This document shows positions 47,688 to 59,490 of a stretch of DNA of 64,000 nucleotides, in pieces. How positions within the stretch are numbered: the stretch's first letter is position 1; each line of letters starts with the position of its first letter. The DNA is from Listeria sp. PSOL-1. GTDB taxonomy: Bacteria; Bacillota; Bacilli; Lactobacillales; Listeriaceae. The stretch spans positions 930,001 through 994,000 of the forward strand of contig NZ_LR760298.1 in assembly GCF_902806445.1 (NCBI RefSeq), read 5' to 3'. A program made the translations under genes and the position numbers. Under the pieces are notes generated by a model. It made no database searches. It saw only the letters and a program-made list of their open reading frames with translations, and was not told the DNA's origin.

Positions 47688-47825
47688 TTAAAATTCTCCT
47701 TCCAAGTCATTTCCTACTTCAAGCTTATCGCTTTAAAAGTTACCTTTCCAGAATAGCACTATCATGAAGAATAATCAAAACAAATATCAGTTAACTAGTT
47801 CTCCTTAATGAAAGAATGACTTAAA

Positions 47826-47852
47826 AAACAGGCTCAATTGATGAGCCTGTTT
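47826..47852 (-). terminator. Terminator of the NCS2 permease gene
   Basis: AAACAGGCTC pairs with GAGCCTGTTT; on the minus strand a T-run follows. Confidence 0.85.
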
Positions 47853-47904
47853 CCGAGTTGCACGAATCTTGATAAAAGCAACACACTAAGAACAATAACA
47901 GCAT

Positions 47905-49191
47905 TCATTCGCTTGGCTTATGTATAAAAATGAAAAATTGTTCTAAAATAATACCAATAACACTACCCACAATCAATCCATTATTTAAAATAGCAACAAG
48001 CGCTGCTGGTAAATTTTGTGTTGCTGCTGCTGGGATAAACATTGTACCAACACCTGTAAGAAGAGAAATACCAATGGTCAAATAGCGATTATCTTCAAGT
48101 GTTGTTATTTTTTTTAATTCCTTAAGTGCCATAACAAACATATTTGAAAACAATACAAATGTAACCGCGTAACCAACAGGTGCTGGAAGTGAAGCCATGA
48201 CATTCATAATCGGTGGCAACAAAGAAATACCCGCCGTTAGCACACAGCCGATAATAAACGGTTGAATCCGCTTCTCACCAGTTTGTGAAACAAAGCCAGC
48301 TGCCCCACTAATTGGAACGGAGCCAATTGCTCCAAACGTTCCACCAAGCAACTGATTAATCCCAGAAATAAAACCACCACGACGATAACGACTAGTTGCA
48401 CTTGCCTCCTCAGGATGTACAATCCCTTCCATCAAGCGAATCGAAGCAACCAAATTCGTAATGAGCAATAAGGTGATGAAAATCGCTGTTGTAATGCTAC
48501 CAGAATCAAAATGAGGAGAGCCAAAAGCAAAAATTTTCGGCATAGAAAACCAATGATCAGCTGCAACAATTGGCGAATTTTTACCAAAAAGAATAAATAA
48601 GAGCCAACCAATAACTAAAGCAAAAATAACTGAAAATTGTCTTAACCACATAATTTTCGAGCGCCCGAATAAGAAAGTTAACAAAATAACAAGAAAACTA
48701 AGCAAAGCCACAATTGGATCCAATGTTTGTTGTTTCGCAGTTAAACCAAACATCCCACGTAAAAACGAGCCACTTAATTGCAAGATGAGTAGCACCAAAT
48801 AAATAAAGGTCACAGTTGGTGTAAATAATTTGGCAAGTTTTTCAATAACACCAAATGATGCTAAAACAATGAAAAAGATGCCGCTAATGATCATTCCACC
48901 AGATAAAGCTTGCAGTGCTGCGATATTAGTCGAATACATTACCCCAATAAAACCAGCGTAAATGGTAAATACACTCCACCAAAGACCAGCTGGCCCTTCA
49001 TGAATCGGTAATTTATGACCAAATAACGCTTGGAGGAAGCCTGCAATTCCAAGGACAAAAATAGTGCGTTGCATAAAAAAAGCGGTTTCAGAAGCGGATA
49101 AATGATAGATATCAGAAATAGCAATCGGCGCAGCTACTGCTCCTGCAATCATAAAAATCATCCACTGAATACCAGCAACTGTTGTTTTCAA
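47905..49191 (-). CDS. NCS2-family nucleobase permease
   Basis: Proton-coupled uptake of uracil, xanthine or a related base. 428 residues with about 12-14 membrane helices; PIHEGPAGLWWSVFTIYAGF, SGAAGFVSQTGEKRIQPFIIG and the C-terminal NLPAALVAILNNGLIVGSVIGI fit the family. Within NCS2 the exact base is not decidable by eye. It is monocistronic; no purine riboswitch was seen upstream. Confidence 0.85.
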   Translation of the reverse strand: MKTTVAGIQWMIFMIAGAVAAPIAISDIYHLSASETAFFMQRTIFVLGIAGFLQALFGHKLPIHEGPAGLWWSVFTIYAGFIGVMYSTNIAALQALSGGMIISGIFFIVLASFGVIEKLAKLFTPTVTFIYLVLLILQLSGSFLRGMFGLTAKQQTLDPIVALLSFLVILLTFLFGRSKIMWLRQFSVIFALVIGWLLFILFGKNSPIVAADHWFSMPKIFAFGSPHFDSGSITTAIFITLLLITNLVASIRLMEGIVHPEEASATSRYRRGGFISGINQLLGGTFGAIGSVPISGAAGFVSQTGEKRIQPFIIGCVLTAGISLLPPIMNVMASLPAPVGYAVTFVLFSNMFVMALKELKKITTLEDNRYLTIGISLLTGVGTMFIPAAATQNLPAALVAILNNGLIVGSVIGIILEQFFIFIHKPSE

Positions 49192-49289
49192 AGCTGTTCC
49201 CTTCTTTCTTTTTTTTAGTATTCCTAAATTAATTTTAGCTTTATATCGTGAGAAAGTAAAGTAAGATTTCTAAAATAACACAAAGTTTT

Positions 49290-49318
49290 TTACCTGAATA
49301 GCCAAATGTATGCTATAA
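49290..49318 (+). promoter_or_regulatory. Predicted plsY promoter
   Basis: Extended -10 TGCTATAAT (TATAAT 49313-49318) with a TTTACC-like -35 about 18 nt upstream. Confidence 0.6.
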
Positions 49319-49358
49319 TTTCAACATAAAATGTCTGTTAAATTAGAGGAGTTTTGGT

Positions 49359-49955
49359 ATGAGCATTCAATTTATATTGCTGATGATTCTAGGTTACTTT
49401 ATTGGTTCCATCCCATCAGGTCTTTGGATTGGAAAGTTATTCTATAAAAAAGATATCCGGAAATTTGGCAGCGGAAATTTAGGAGCAACGAATTCATTTC
49501 GTGTACTAGGTGTAAAACCAGGGATTGCAGTAACAGTTATCGATATTTTGAAAGGTACAGTCGCCACTTTATTACCTTTTTTCTTTGCGTTAAACTTAGA
49601 CCATCATTACTTGCTATTAACCGGGATCTGTGCCATCATTGGTCACAGCTTTCCGATTTTTGCAGGTTTTCGTGGTGGCAAAGCGGTAGCTACTTCTGCC
49701 GGTGTCATTTTAGCTTATGCACCATTTGTATGCCTGTTCGCTGCAATCATCTTTTTCTTAACGCTGAAGTTAAGCAAATACGTTTCACTTAGTTCAATGG
49801 TTGCTGCGCTTTTTGCATTTGTAGCTTCTTTGTTTACTGGTGATTTACTTCTTATCACATTAATGGTCTTTATTGCTTTATTTATCATCTGGCGTCATCG
49901 AGCAAATATTACACGCATTAAAAATGGTGAAGAACCTAAAATTAGTTGGTTTTAA
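49359..49955 (+). CDS. plsY: Acyl-phosphate:glycerol-3-phosphate acyltransferase
   Basis: First acylation step of phospholipid synthesis, using acyl-phosphate made by PlsX. 198 residues, about five to seven membrane helices. The three conserved loops are present: [33 protein letters not shown] and the C-terminal [14 protein letters not shown]. Complete. Confidence 0.96.
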   Translation: MSIQFILLMILGYFIGSIPSGLWIGKLFYKKDIRKFGSGNLGATNSFRVLGVKPGIAVTVIDILKGTVATLLPFFFALNLDHHYLLLTGICAIIGHSFPIFAGFRGGKAVATSAGVILAYAPFVCLFAAIIFFLTLKLSKYVSLSSMVAALFAFVASLFTGDLLLITLMVFIALFIIWRHRANITRIKNGEEPKISWF

Positions 49956-49976
49956 ATGTCCAGAATAGCACCAAAA

Positions 49977-50053
49977 ATCGAGTAAAAGCATCTCCATTGT
50001 TTTCTGCGTGAGCTATCGACGTTGAAAACAGGGTAGAGCGTCTTTTACTCGAT
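49977..50053. terminator. Long hairpin between plsY and the epimerase gene
   Basis: ATCGAGTAAAAG (49977-49988) pairs with CTTTTACTCGAT (50042-50053), with inner GTTTTC/GAAAAC pairing, between convergent genes. It lacks a clear T-run, so a terminator role is likely but not certain. Confidence 0.6.
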
Positions 50054-50152
50054 GATGTGAATCCTTTTATGAAACCGGTTTCTTAATTTGGATAAAAAAT
50101 GAAAATGTCCGTGTCTATTGTCGGTTTCTTTTGTTTATGTCCTGCACCTCAC

Positions 50153-51025
50153 TTAGTTTACCTCAATAGTATAACTCGCACTAAAGATGGCTTCTGGTTC
50201 TAATTGTTCAATTCCTGCTTTATCACGCAATTCAACAGAGCTTCCAACACCATCTGCAATGCCATACCACGGTTCAATGCAAACAAATGGAGCGTCTTTT
50301 CCTGGTGTCCAAATACCTACAAATGAAAAGTTAGGAAATGTCATCTTAACAGCGTGATTATGTTTATCAGAACGTATCGCAATAACGTTGGTTTTTAAAC
50401 CTTCAAAAATAAGTGTACGATCTGCAAGTAAATCATAAGTAAGTGGCAAATATCTCGCCGGTTGCTCTTTCACTCGTTTAACTCGACCATTACGATAAGG
50501 TCCATCAAGCAACAATGACTCAAGCTTCTCCGTCTCAAAAAAATCAAGATAATAATCTTCAAAGTGTGTATCATCAGTAAGCGGCACATTAAACGCTGGA
50601 TGTGCTCCAATTGAAAAATAAATTCGCTTGGAATCAATATTTTCCACACTATACTCAACCTGTACTTGATTTTCTAGAAGTGTATAACTTATTTGTAAGC
50701 GAAAATCATAAGGATATACCAATCTTGTTTTTTCATCAGCAACTAACTCAAAAACACATTTATCCTTCAGCAATTCAACAACAGTAAATTCACGATCACG
50801 CGCAAAACCATGCTGTGGCAAATGAAATGCCTCACCATCTACATAATACGTATCATTTACCAATTTCCCGACCGTTGGAAATAAAATAGGAGCGTGTCTT
50901 CCCCAAAACGTTTCATCTGCATTCCATAGATAGTTAAGTTTGCTTTTTTTATAATAAATTTTCGTTAATTCCGCACCTTCTTCTTTTAATTCAACAATTA
51001 GCGCATCATTCTCTAATTTAATCAT
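50153..51025 (-). CDS. Aldose 1-epimerase family protein
   Basis: 290 residues, mutarotase fold (LacX/YeaD-like). AELTKIYYKKSKLNYLWNADETFWGRHAPILFPTVG, HGFARDREF, the catalytic His in IGAHPAFNVPL and the Glu near CIEPWYGIAD are typical. The sugar is unknown. The ATG at 51025, 7 nt after GGAAGGAG, is preferred; it overlaps the end of the previous gene by 8 nt. Confidence 0.88.
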   Translation of the reverse strand: MIKLENDALIVELKEEGAELTKIYYKKSKLNYLWNADETFWGRHAPILFPTVGKLVNDTYYVDGEAFHLPQHGFARDREFTVVELLKDKCVFELVADEKTRLVYPYDFRLQISYTLLENQVQVEYSVENIDSKRIYFSIGAHPAFNVPLTDDTHFEDYYLDFFETEKLESLLLDGPYRNGRVKRVKEQPARYLPLTYDLLADRTLIFEGLKTNVIAIRSDKHNHAVKMTFPNFSFVGIWTPGKDAPFVCIEPWYGIADGVGSSVELRDKAGIEQLEPEAIFSASYTIEVN

Positions 51026-51338
51026 TGTCTTCTCCTTCCAAGTGAAAGCGCTCAATTTGTTCATGCTTTCCTTCTTTTTTTAAAATCCGTAATTGGAGCT
51101 CACCGAATAAATCATAATGCGGTAAACCCGTATGACCAAAATCAATATAAGATTTTGGTAAATCATATTTTGCCCCCCATTCTAAAAGATTCTCTAAATT
51201 AGAACTCGCTACTTTAGTAACCGTTTCAGAATTTGGAAAACGTTCATCCATCCAGTAATGGGTTAAAATAGCGATACCTCCTTCACTTGCTTTCTGCTTA
51301 AAAGCTTCAAGTTCGCTCCGAGTCACACCAAATGCCAT
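51018..51338 (-). CDS. YneQ-like conserved hypothetical protein
   Basis: 106 residues, soluble, without signal or membrane helix. Residues 42-70 (VASSNLENLLEWGAKYDLPKSYIDFGH) look conserved and helical. It fits the YneQ slot of B. subtilis (yneP-yneQ). Its start and stop overlap neighbouring genes by 1 and 8 nt, so it is translationally coupled. Function unknown. Confidence 0.75.
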   Translation of the reverse strand: MAFGVTRSELEAFKQKASEGGIAILTHYWMDERFPNSETVTKVASSNLENLLEWGAKYDLPKSYIDFGHTGLPHYDLFGELQLRILKKEGKHEQIERFHLEGEDND

Positions 51339-51772
51339 TATCCTTCACTTCCTGCCTTTATAAGTTCTTGATATTTATTATCCCATTTCTTCAGAACACG
51401 GCGCATTGCAACGGGTTTAAAATTATCTTTACGGACACATGCGTGTTTTGTTTCACCGATAAGCGCAATATGTCCAGTCTTTTCGATGCGCACCTCATAA
51501 CCATAAATGGTGCGAATCCCATCATACCCTTTTAACCACGTCCTCACTACTGCATTTTGTCCGTAACGAAGGGGGCTTACATAATGTAATGAGACATCTA
51601 AAACCGGCATAAAATAACCTTCTTGCTCCATTTCATAATAGCTAAGATGCAGGTCATCCATAAAATTTTTCCTACCAATTTCTAACCATGCCAGGTAATT
51701 GGCATGATAAACAACGCCCATTTGATCCGTTTCTGCATAACGAACTTCAATGGTCGTTTCACTATATGCCAT
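51338..51772 (-). CDS. yneP: YneP-like acyl-CoA thioesterase (4HBT hotdog fold)
   Basis: 144 residues, single hotdog domain: VRYAETDQMGVVYHANYLAWLEIGR is the 4-hydroxybenzoyl-CoA thioesterase signature, with the catalytic Asp in ETDQMG. The ATG at 51772 has GGGAGG upstream. It heads a three-gene unit with the YneQ-like and epimerase genes. Confidence 0.88.
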   Translation of the reverse strand: MAYSETTIEVRYAETDQMGVVYHANYLAWLEIGRKNFMDDLHLSYYEMEQEGYFMPVLDVSLHYVSPLRYGQNAVVRTWLKGYDGIRTIYGYEVRIEKTGHIALIGETKHACVRKDNFKPVAMRRVLKKWDNKYQELIKAGSEG

Positions 51773-51936
51773 ATTTTTTCCTCCCTCCACACATCACAAT
51801 TCAAAACAATGTTAGTAAAAAACAGGACTATGTATCATTTTTCCCGTAAAAAAAGAAGTTAAAACATAGATAAAGCAAGTTAGCACTGAACACTAAATTG
51901 AATCACCTTACGCTCCAACTTCTCTTGTTAAAAAGC

Positions 51937-52716
51937 TTATCTATTTTTGATTTTTTCGAGTTCAGGAATGAATTTTCGATTTAATACAGAAATGTATGTG
52001 CCTTTCATTCCTAGCGAACGAGAATCAATAACACCTGCACTCTCAAGCTTACGAAGCGCATTAACAATAACAGAACGAGTAATCCCCACACGATCTGCAA
52101 TTTTTGAAGCAACAAGGAGTCCTTTATCCCCTGCTAATTCTTCAAAAATATGGATAATCGCTTCTAGTTCACTGAAAGAAAGAGAGCTTAGAGCCATCTG
52201 GACGACAGCACGACTACGAGCTTCTTCTTCAACTTCACCTGACTTTTGATATAAAATTTCGATTCCAACAACCGTACCGGCACATTCAGCTAGAACTAAA
52301 TCATCATCATTAAATCTTTCACCAAGACGTGAAAGAACGAGTGTCCCTAAGCGTTCTCCTCCTCCCATGATTGGGATAATCGTCGTTAAACCATCTGTAA
52401 ATAAACCACTACTTTCACTTGGAAATGCTGTATATTCACTAGATACTTCTAGATTTGCCGAAGTTTCACTAACATTAAATAAGCTTGAAGTATATTCTTC
52501 AGGGAACATGCGATCAGCTAACATTTGCTGGATGCGCTCGTTTTCAATCCGCGTCTTCTCGGAAAAACCTAACAGCCGGCCTTTGCGACTAACGATATAT
52601 ACATTAGCATCGATTACATTACCAAGTGTGTCTGCCATTTCTTTAAAATTTACAGTTTTTGATGTTGTATTTTGTAACATTGAATTAATTTTTCTTATTT
52701 TTTCTAATAAAGACAT
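51937..52716 (-). CDS. codY: GTP and branched-chain amino acid-sensing regulator CodY
   Basis: Global repressor of nutrient-limitation genes; in Listeria it also influences virulence. 259 residues. N-terminal GAF ligand-binding domain (about 1-155) and a C-terminal winged helix with [39 protein letters not shown]. Last gene of xerC-hslV-hslU-codY. Confidence 0.97.
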   Translation of the reverse strand: MSLLEKIRKINSMLQNTTSKTVNFKEMADTLGNVIDANVYIVSRKGRLLGFSEKTRIENERIQQMLADRMFPEEYTSSLFNVSETSANLEVSSEYTAFPSESSGLFTDGLTTIIPIMGGGERLGTLVLSRLGERFNDDDLVLAECAGTVVGIEILYQKSGEVEEEARSRAVVQMALSSLSFSELEAIIHIFEELAGDKGLLVASKIADRVGITRSVIVNALRKLESAGVIDSRSLGMKGTYISVLNRKFIPELEKIKNR

Positions 52717-52740
52717 TATTAGAACCTCCTAATTTATATA

Positions 52741-54135
52741 TTATAAAATAAACTGTGTTAAATCTTTATTGTTCATAATAGATTGCAATTTATCATTTAC
52801 ATATTTTTCAGTAATAGTAACAGAGTCTAAATTGATCTCAGGTGCTTCAAACAATAAATCTTCAAGCAGTTTTTCAAGAATGGTATGGAGCCTCCGTGCA
52901 CCAATATTGTCTGAATCTTGGTTTACTTGAAAAGCAATCTCAGCTAAGCGAAACACAGCTTCTTTCGTAAAAACAAGTTCAATGCCTTCTGTTTGAAGCA
53001 AGGCTTTATATTGTTTAATAAGTGCATTATCAGGCTCTGTAAGTATTTTAATAAAATCATCTTGTGTAAGTTTATCAAGTTCAACCCGGATCGGGAAACG
53101 ACCTTGAAGCTCTGGAATTAAATCAGAAGGTTTTGAGATATGAAAGGCACCAGCAGCAATAAACAAAATAAACTCTGTGTTTACTGTACCATACTTGGTT
53201 GCAATTTGTGAACCTTCAACAATTGGTAAAATATCCCGCTGAACTCCTTCTCGTGAAACTTGCCCATTACCCGAGCCTTCTTTGCTTGCAATTTTATCAA
53301 TTTCATCAATAAAAATGATTCCCATCTGCTCAGCACGTCTAATACCTTCTGAGGCGACTTCATCTTGATCAATCAGCTTTGCTGCCTCGTCTTCAAATAA
53401 CATTTTGCGTGCTTCTTTCACTGTGACTTTGCGTTTCTTTTTCTTCGCTGGAAAAAGACTTGAAAAAGCATCTTGCATCCCAGCCATCTGATCCATGCCA
53501 CTGCCGCGCATAAGGTCAAACATTTTATTTTGTTGCTCGGTCACTTCGACTGTAACCATCTCATGATCTAATTCACCATTTTGAAGCTGCCACTCGATTT
53601 TACTACGCTTACTTTGAAGCTCATCCGTTTCAGCTTCTTCAGGTTCTTCTTGACGATTTCCCGCCCCAAACAAAGCTTCAAATGGATTCTGCGTATTCGT
53701 TTGTTTTTTCTTTTGCCCTGGTACTAAAAGTTTGATTAGCTGTTTTTCAGCATTTTTTTCAGCCTGAATACGAACAAGCTGCATCTTTTCTTCTTTTACC
53801 AAATGGACAGCAACTTCAACTAAATCACGAACCATTGATTCAACATCACGACCAACATAACCTACTTCTGTAAACTTCGTTGCTTCAACTTTTGAAAAAG
53901 GTGCACGCACAATTTTAGCAATACGGCGAGCAATTTCTGTTTTTCCAACACCAGTCGGACCAATCATTAAAATATTTTTGGGAATGACTTCATCGCGAAT
54001 ATCATCATCCATAAGTGTACGACGATAACGATTTCTAAGGGCAACAGCAACCGATTTTTTAGCTCCTGTTTGCCCAATGATATATTGATCAAGCCGCTCG
54101 ACAATTTCTTTAGGCGTTAAGCTACTATTACTCAA
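52741..54135 (-). CDS. hslU: ATP-dependent protease ATPase subunit HslU (ClpY)
   Basis: AAA+ unfoldase of the HslUV protease. 464 residues. [13 protein letters not shown] (Walker A), [18 protein letters not shown] (pore region), I-domain with charged stretches, and [11 protein letters not shown] (Walker B). Lies between hslV and codY. Confidence 0.96.
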   Translation of the reverse strand: MSNSSLTPKEIVERLDQYIIGQTGAKKSVAVALRNRYRRTLMDDDIRDEVIPKNILMIGPTGVGKTEIARRIAKIVRAPFSKVEATKFTEVGYVGRDVESMVRDLVEVAVHLVKEEKMQLVRIQAEKNAEKQLIKLLVPGQKKKQTNTQNPFEALFGAGNRQEEPEEAETDELQSKRSKIEWQLQNGELDHEMVTVEVTEQQNKMFDLMRGSGMDQMAGMQDAFSSLFPAKKKKRKVTVKEARKMLFEDEAAKLIDQDEVASEGIRRAEQMGIIFIDEIDKIASKEGSGNGQVSREGVQRDILPIVEGSQIATKYGTVNTEFILFIAAGAFHISKPSDLIPELQGRFPIRVELDKLTQDDFIKILTEPDNALIKQYKALLQTEGIELVFTKEAVFRLAEIAFQVNQDSDNIGARRLHTILEKLLEDLLFEAPEINLDSVTITEKYVNDKLQSIMNNKDLTQFIL

Positions 54136-54149
54136 ACTTTATCACTCCT

Positions 54150-54689
54150 TTATAACTCTTCTACAATGATGTTGTTATTTGTAAAAACACAAATCTCTGA
54201 TGCAATTTCAAGAGCGTGCCTTGCAATGTCTTTAGCTTCCATTTGTTTAGCGCTATGCCTTTTAAGCGCTCGACCAGCCGCCAAAGCATAATTTCCTCCA
54301 GAACCAATAGCAAGGATGCCATCATCAGGTTCAATAACTTCTCCTGTACCAGATACAAGCAATAAAGTCTCCTCATCCATTACAATCAACATCGCTTCTA
54401 ATTTCCGAAGAACATTATCGCTACGCCACTGCTGAGCAAGTTCAACCGCAGCCCGTTCTAAATTACCATTATATTCATTTAGCTTGGTTTCAAATTTTTC
54501 AAAAAGTGTAAAAGCATCTGCTACAGAACCAGCAAAGCCAGCGATTACTTTATTATGAAATAGCCGTCGAACTTTCCTTGCTGTATGCTTCATGATTACT
54601 GATTCCCCAAGCGTCACTTGTCCGTCTCCAGCCATTGCGCATTTTCCATTATGCTGAACAGCAAATATAGTTGTTGCATGCATCTCCAA
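54150..54689 (-). CDS. hslV: ATP-dependent protease subunit HslV (ClpQ)
   Basis: Threonine/serine-type peptidase of HslUV. 179 residues from a TTG start (GGAGG 9 nt upstream). The N-terminal [23 protein letters not shown] and [14 protein letters not shown] are conserved; the pre-Thr residues are longer than in E. coli, as in other Bacillota. Upstream of hslU. Confidence 0.95.
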   Translation of the reverse strand: MEMHATTIFAVQHNGKCAMAGDGQVTLGESVIMKHTARKVRRLFHNKVIAGFAGSVADAFTLFEKFETKLNEYNGNLERAAVELAQQWRSDNVLRKLEAMLIVMDEETLLLVSGTGEVIEPDDGILAIGSGGNYALAAGRALKRHSAKQMEAKDIARHALEIASEICVFTNNNIIVEEL

Positions 54690-54708
54690 CTTATTTCGCC
54701 TCCTACTA

Positions 54709-55611
54709 TTATGCTCTTGGATGATGTTTCATATAGGTTGCTTTTAAATGATCTTTTGTGATATGTGTATAAATTTGGGTAGATGAAAGACTGGCGTGTC
54801 CTAAAAGCTCTTGCACCGTTCTCATATCTGCTCCATTATTTAACAAATCCGTTGCAAACGTGTGCCTTAACATATGTGGATGAATTTTTCTTGTAAGTGA
54901 AGCTCGTTCGATGATTTTATTTAAACAATATCTGATTCCTCTTGTCGTTAATGGGTCACCATAATGATTAACAATTAGTGTCTGATGAGACTTGTGAAAC
55001 GGTTCCATAAGCTCTTGTCGTCCTGCTTTTAAATAGCATGCGATGGCATCTTCTAAAAAGGACCCATAAGGTACATAACGTTCCTTATTCCCTTTTCCTC
55101 TAACTAAGATCGCTTGATAATATCTATCTATATCTGTAAGTAACACGCCCGCACATTCAGAAACACGAATTCCAGTACCATATAATAATTCAAGTAAAAC
55201 TCGATCTCGCAGTGTAAGTGGCCTTTCATCTTCATAAACCACCTGGAATAATGCTTCCATTTCTTCTGAATAAAAGAATTTTGGTAACCTAAGTTGCTTT
55301 TTTGCATGAGATATAGACAAAAATGGATTATTCTCTACTTGCTTTTCGCGCAATAAATAAGTATAAAAGCTCCGTAATCCAGAAAGCTTGCGAGCAACAG
55401 AATTCCGTGAAAACCTTGCTTTTTTAAGCATCGTTAAGTAAATTCGTATTTCAATATAGTCAAGTTTTTGAAAGTTAGCGTTTTGTTCTATTAAAAAAGT
55501 TTGAAATTCCAGAATATCTTGTTTGTAAGCAAGTGCAGTATTTTGTGAATAATTTCGCTCATTTAGAAGATATTGCATAAAATCTTCTATCAAAGAATTC
55601 AAGTCTTTCAA
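54709..55611 (-). CDS. xerC: Tyrosine recombinase XerC
   Basis: Resolves chromosome dimers at dif with XerD. The L7 (TTG) start at 55611 follows AAAGGTG and gives 300 residues. Core-binding SAM-like N-domain, then catalytic Arg in GTGIRVSE, HxxR in HMLRHTF, and the nucleophile Tyr in [14 protein letters not shown]. First gene of the codV-type operon with hslVU and codY. Confidence 0.93.
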   Translation of the reverse strand: MKDLNSLIEDFMQYLLNERNYSQNTALAYKQDILEFQTFLIEQNANFQKLDYIEIRIYLTMLKKARFSRNSVARKLSGLRSFYTYLLREKQVENNPFLSISHAKKQLRLPKFFYSEEMEALFQVVYEDERPLTLRDRVLLELLYGTGIRVSECAGVLLTDIDRYYQAILVRGKGNKERYVPYGSFLEDAIACYLKAGRQELMEPFHKSHQTLIVNHYGDPLTTRGIRYCLNKIIERASLTRKIHPHMLRHTFATDLLNNGADMRTVQELLGHASLSSTQIYTHITKDHLKATYMKHHPRA

Positions 55612-55809
55612 AATCGTCACACCTTTCAAACACTACCATATTAGCACAACTCAACTTGAGTTGCAATTAATTTACACATTTTTCGAAACATTTCCAATTA
55701 ATCCAGAATGAATAAAGACTATTTCTTCATAACTGAAAAAATTGAATTTTAATGACAGCAAGTATTCAAAAATGATTACTGTTTACTCTCTCACAAACTA
55801 ATGAATGAA

Positions 55810-55840
55810 GTAATGGCTAGACAATGGGTCTAGCCATTAC
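55810..55840 (-). terminator. Hairpin after trmFO
   Basis: GTAATGGCTAGAC pairs perfectly (13 bp) with GTCTAGCCATTAC. It lies between trmFO and xerC on the minus strand; a T-rich run follows. Confidence 0.75.
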
Positions 55841-55854
55841 TTATTATAGTTGTT

Positions 55855-57156
55855 TTATAGCTCCTCCGCAAGTGTTTTTATGGCTGTTATGGCTCTTTCC
55901 GCTAATTTTTGATTTCTTTCTTGTTTCGCTCTTATTTTTTCAGATAGTTCAGGGAAAAGTCCAAAATTAACATTCATTGGTTGGAATGTTTTTGCGCTCG
56001 TACTTGTAATATATCGAGCCATGCTTCCCATTGCGCTTTCTTCAGGAAATGAGATGGGTTTTTCGCCGGTAACATATCTTGCAGCATTAATACCAGCAAC
56101 TAGTCCGCTAGCAGCAGATTCTACATACCCCTCAACACCTGTCATTTGCCCGGCAAAAAACAAATCCGCTCTTGCCTTTAATTGATAAGTATGAAGTAAT
56201 ACTTTTGGAGAATTGATAAAGGTGTTGCGATGGATAACACCATAGCGAACAATTTCTGCATTTTCTAACCCAGGAACCATCTGAAAGACTCTTTTTTGCT
56301 CGCCCCATTTAAGGTGCGTTTGAAAGCCAACTAAATTGTAGAGTGTCCCTGCCGCATCATCTTGTCTAAGTTGTAAAACAGCATACGGTCTTTTTCCCGT
56401 TTTTGGGTTTTCTAATCCAACTGGCTTAAGCGGTCCAAACAGCATCGTTTTAATTCCGCGCTTTGCCATCACTTCAATTGGCATACACCCTTCAAAGAAG
56501 ATTTCTTTTTCAAATTGTTTTAATTCAGTTGTTTCAGCTGTAATAAGCGCTTCATAAAAAGCATTAAATTCTTCTTCTGTCATAGGACAGTTTAAATAAG
56601 CAGCTTCTCCCTTATCATAACGCGATTTAAGATAAACTTTCTCCATATCAATGCTTTCTTTTGCAATAATTGGCGCAGCAGCATCATAGAAGTATAGATC
56701 GTCTTCACCGGTAAGAGATTTAATTTGCTCAGCTAGTATTTCGCTTGTAAGCGGTCCTGTTGCAATAATCGTAGGGCCTTCCGGAATGTTAGTGACCTCT
56801 TCAGTATAGACTGTTACAAGAGGATGTTTTTTTACTTTTTCTGTAACGAAATCAGAAAAATGATGTCGATCGACTGCAAGTGCTCCACCCGCAGGAACAG
56901 ATGCCTGATCAGCAGCTTCCATAATAATGGAATCAAGCACACGCATTTCTTCTTTTATAACGCCTACCGCATTTGTTAATCCATTGGCGCGAAGTGAGTT
57001 TGAGCAAACAAGCTCAGCAAACTTATCTGTATGATGAGCGGGCGTTTGCTTTACCGGTCGCATTTCATACAAATCAACTGGAACGCCTCTTTTGGCTAGT
57101 TGCCAAGCGGCTTCACTTCCAGCAAGCCCTGCCCCAATTACTGTTACTTTTTCCAC
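55855..57156 (-). CDS. trmFO: Methylenetetrahydrofolate-tRNA-(uracil-5-)-methyltransferase TrmFO
   Basis: FAD- and folate-dependent tRNA U54 methylase of Bacillota. 433 residues. FAD-binding [19 protein letters not shown] at the N-terminus, [14 protein letters not shown] and the catalytic Cys in [15 protein letters not shown] are present. Downstream of topA by 35 nt; same strand. Confidence 0.95.
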   Translation of the reverse strand: MEKVTVIGAGLAGSEAAWQLAKRGVPVDLYEMRPVKQTPAHHTDKFAELVCSNSLRANGLTNAVGVIKEEMRVLDSIIMEAADQASVPAGGALAVDRHHFSDFVTEKVKKHPLVTVYTEEVTNIPEGPTIIATGPLTSEILAEQIKSLTGEDDLYFYDAAAPIIAKESIDMEKVYLKSRYDKGEAAYLNCPMTEEEFNAFYEALITAETTELKQFEKEIFFEGCMPIEVMAKRGIKTMLFGPLKPVGLENPKTGKRPYAVLQLRQDDAAGTLYNLVGFQTHLKWGEQKRVFQMVPGLENAEIVRYGVIHRNTFINSPKVLLHTYQLKARADLFFAGQMTGVEGYVESAASGLVAGINAARYVTGEKPISFPEESAMGSMARYITSTSAKTFQPMNVNFGLFPELSEKIRAKQERNQKLAERAITAIKTLAEEL

Positions 57157-57191
57157 TAAAATTCCTCCTAAAAGCTTGACAAGATGCTGTT

Positions 57192-59270
57192 TTATTCTTG
57201 AGTATCTTCTTTATAATCGCAATTTGTACACTGAACTTGGATACCTTTTTTTAATTTCTTTTCAACTAAAGCATGCTCGCCGCATTTTGGACACGGACGC
57301 GCTACTGGTTTATCCCAAGAAACATAGTCGCAGTCTGGATAACGATCACAGCCATAAAAGATACGTTTTTTCTTGCTTTTTCGTTCAATCACATGCCCTT
57401 TCCCACATTTTGGACAGGTTACACCAATTTCTTTTACAATTGGCTTCGTATTACGGCATTCTGGAAAACGACTACATGCCAGGAACTTACCGTATTTCCC
57501 CATTTTATAAACCATTGGCGCTCCGCAAACATCACAATCAATCCCTGCTGGTTCATCTTTTATTTCAATTTTTTCCATTTCTTTATCAGCACGTTCAACG
57601 TTTGGTTCAAAGCGTTTGTAAAAATTATCAATTGCTTTTACCCATTTTGCTTTCCCATGCTCAATCTCATCAAGTTCTGCTTCCATGTTTGCAGTGAACC
57701 TGACATCTAAGATTTCTGGAAAATACTCCTCGATTAATTCATTGACGATTTCACCTAATTCAGTTGGTGTAAAGCGTTTATTCGTCAAAGAGACATAGTT
57801 TCTGCGCTGAATCGTATCAAGTGTTGGTGAATACGTAGAGGGACGGCCGATACCAATTTCTTCTAATGTTTTAACCAACCGTGCTTCTGTATAACGTGGT
57901 GGGGGTTGTGTGAAATGCTGACGCTGTTCAAGGCTTTCTGAAGTAACTTTATCGCCTTTTTCTAACTCAGGTAAGATATTCTCTTTTTCTTCTTTATTAT
58001 CGTCGCTGCTTTCGACGTAAACTTTCATAAATCCAGCAAACTTTACTTTAGAACCATTTGCACGGAAAGAAACGCCATTATTTTCCAAGTCGACACGCAT
58101 TGTATCGAGAACAGCTGGAGTCATTTGGCTAGCGATGAATCGTTCCCAGATTAGCTTGTATAAACGCAATTGATCACGACTTAGATATTCTTTAACCTCT
58201 TGTGGAGCTCTGAGAACACTTGTTGGTCTAACGGCTTCGTGCGCATCTTGTGAGCCTTTTTGATTTTTATCTGTACGCTTTTTATTTCGAGCAAATTCTT
58301 TTCCAAATTGGTTAACAACGTAATCATGAGCTTCTGCTTGGGCGGAATCAGCAATTCTTGTCGAGTCAGTACGCATATACGTGATTAAACCGACTGTCCC
58401 TTGCTTCCCAAGAGCGATCCCTTCATAGAGTTGTTGCGCAAGCATCATTGTTTTTCGTGTGCGGAAGTTCAATTTACGTGCTGCTTCTTGTTGCAGAGAG
58501 GAGGTTGTAAAAGGGGCAGCTGGATTTCTTAGGCGTTCCTTTTTCGTTACATTAACGACGTCAAACTCTTTTCCTTTAATTTTTGACATCACTTCTTTTA
58601 CATCTTCTGCATTTTTAAGCTTTTTCTTTTTGCCATCGATGCCATAAAAACTACCCTGAAATGCTTTCCGACCTTTTTTAAAATTGCCATCGATCGTCCA
58701 GTATTCTTCAGGCTTGAAGTTATTGATTTCTTTTTCTCGATCAATAATAAGCCGAAGAGCAATCGATTGAACTCTTCCGGCGCTTAATCCTTTTTTTACT
58801 TTTTTCCATAGAATTGGGCTAATATTATAACCAACAAGTCGATCTAAAATTCTGCGTGCTTGTTGGGCATCAACTAAATCCATATCGATTTTACGTGGGC
58901 TTTTAAAAGATTCTTTGACAGCCTCTTTCGTAATTTCATTAAAAACTACGCGTAACTTATCATTTTGATCTAAATTCAAACTGTTTGCTAAGTGCCAAGC
59001 AATCGCTTCTCCTTCTCTGTCGGGGTCAGCTGCGAGATAGACTTTCTTTGCTTTTTTGGCGGCTTGCTTTAGTTCCTTTAAAATAGGGCCTTTACCACGA
59101 ATTGTAATGTAACGTGGTTCAAAATCGTGCTCAACATCAACGCCCATTTGACTTTTAGGTAAGTCGCGTATGTGGCCCATGGATGCTTTTACTTTAAATT
59201 TTTTACCAAGATATTTTTCAATTGTTTTTGCTTTTGCAGGTGACTCAACAATTACAAGATAATCTGCCAA
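57192..59270 (-). CDS. topA: DNA topoisomerase I
   Basis: Relaxes negatively supercoiled DNA. 692 residues. TOPRIM domain with [18 protein letters not shown], active-site Tyr near 298 in [13 protein letters not shown], and three C-terminal zinc fingers (CDVC, CPKC and CPKC blocks). It precedes trmFO; the gene order topA-trmFO-xerC-hslVU-codY is that of Bacillus. Confidence 0.97.
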   Translation of the reverse strand: MADYLVIVESPAKAKTIEKYLGKKFKVKASMGHIRDLPKSQMGVDVEHDFEPRYITIRGKGPILKELKQAAKKAKKVYLAADPDREGEAIAWHLANSLNLDQNDKLRVVFNEITKEAVKESFKSPRKIDMDLVDAQQARRILDRLVGYNISPILWKKVKKGLSAGRVQSIALRLIIDREKEINNFKPEEYWTIDGNFKKGRKAFQGSFYGIDGKKKKLKNAEDVKEVMSKIKGKEFDVVNVTKKERLRNPAAPFTTSSLQQEAARKLNFRTRKTMMLAQQLYEGIALGKQGTVGLITYMRTDSTRIADSAQAEAHDYVVNQFGKEFARNKKRTDKNQKGSQDAHEAVRPTSVLRAPQEVKEYLSRDQLRLYKLIWERFIASQMTPAVLDTMRVDLENNGVSFRANGSKVKFAGFMKVYVESSDDNKEEKENILPELEKGDKVTSESLEQRQHFTQPPPRYTEARLVKTLEEIGIGRPSTYSPTLDTIQRRNYVSLTNKRFTPTELGEIVNELIEEYFPEILDVRFTANMEAELDEIEHGKAKWVKAIDNFYKRFEPNVERADKEMEKIEIKDEPAGIDCDVCGAPMVYKMGKYGKFLACSRFPECRNTKPIVKEIGVTCPKCGKGHVIERKSKKKRIFYGCDRYPDCDYVSWDKPVARPCPKCGEHALVEKKLKKGIQVQCTNCDYKEDTQE

Positions 59271-59490
59271 TTAAATTCCTCCCTGTATGGGTCATAAACG
59301 GACTAAATAGAGTCTCTATCTGCTATTTTAGGTCTCGTTTTTCTCAACATTTTAGCGATGAGATAATTCAGTAGTAAATGATAGCTCTTTCAAATCAGTT
59401 TGTCAATGGGAATTTTTGAAAATGCTCCACTGCCTTTACTACTTCTTAGCAAACTTATCTTAAAAAAACGAGAATTGCAAGTCAAATCAC

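Noticed and set aside
57273-57710. 145-codon plus-strand frame with aromatic-rich translation
   Set aside because: Shadow of the topA zinc-finger region; no ribosome site.
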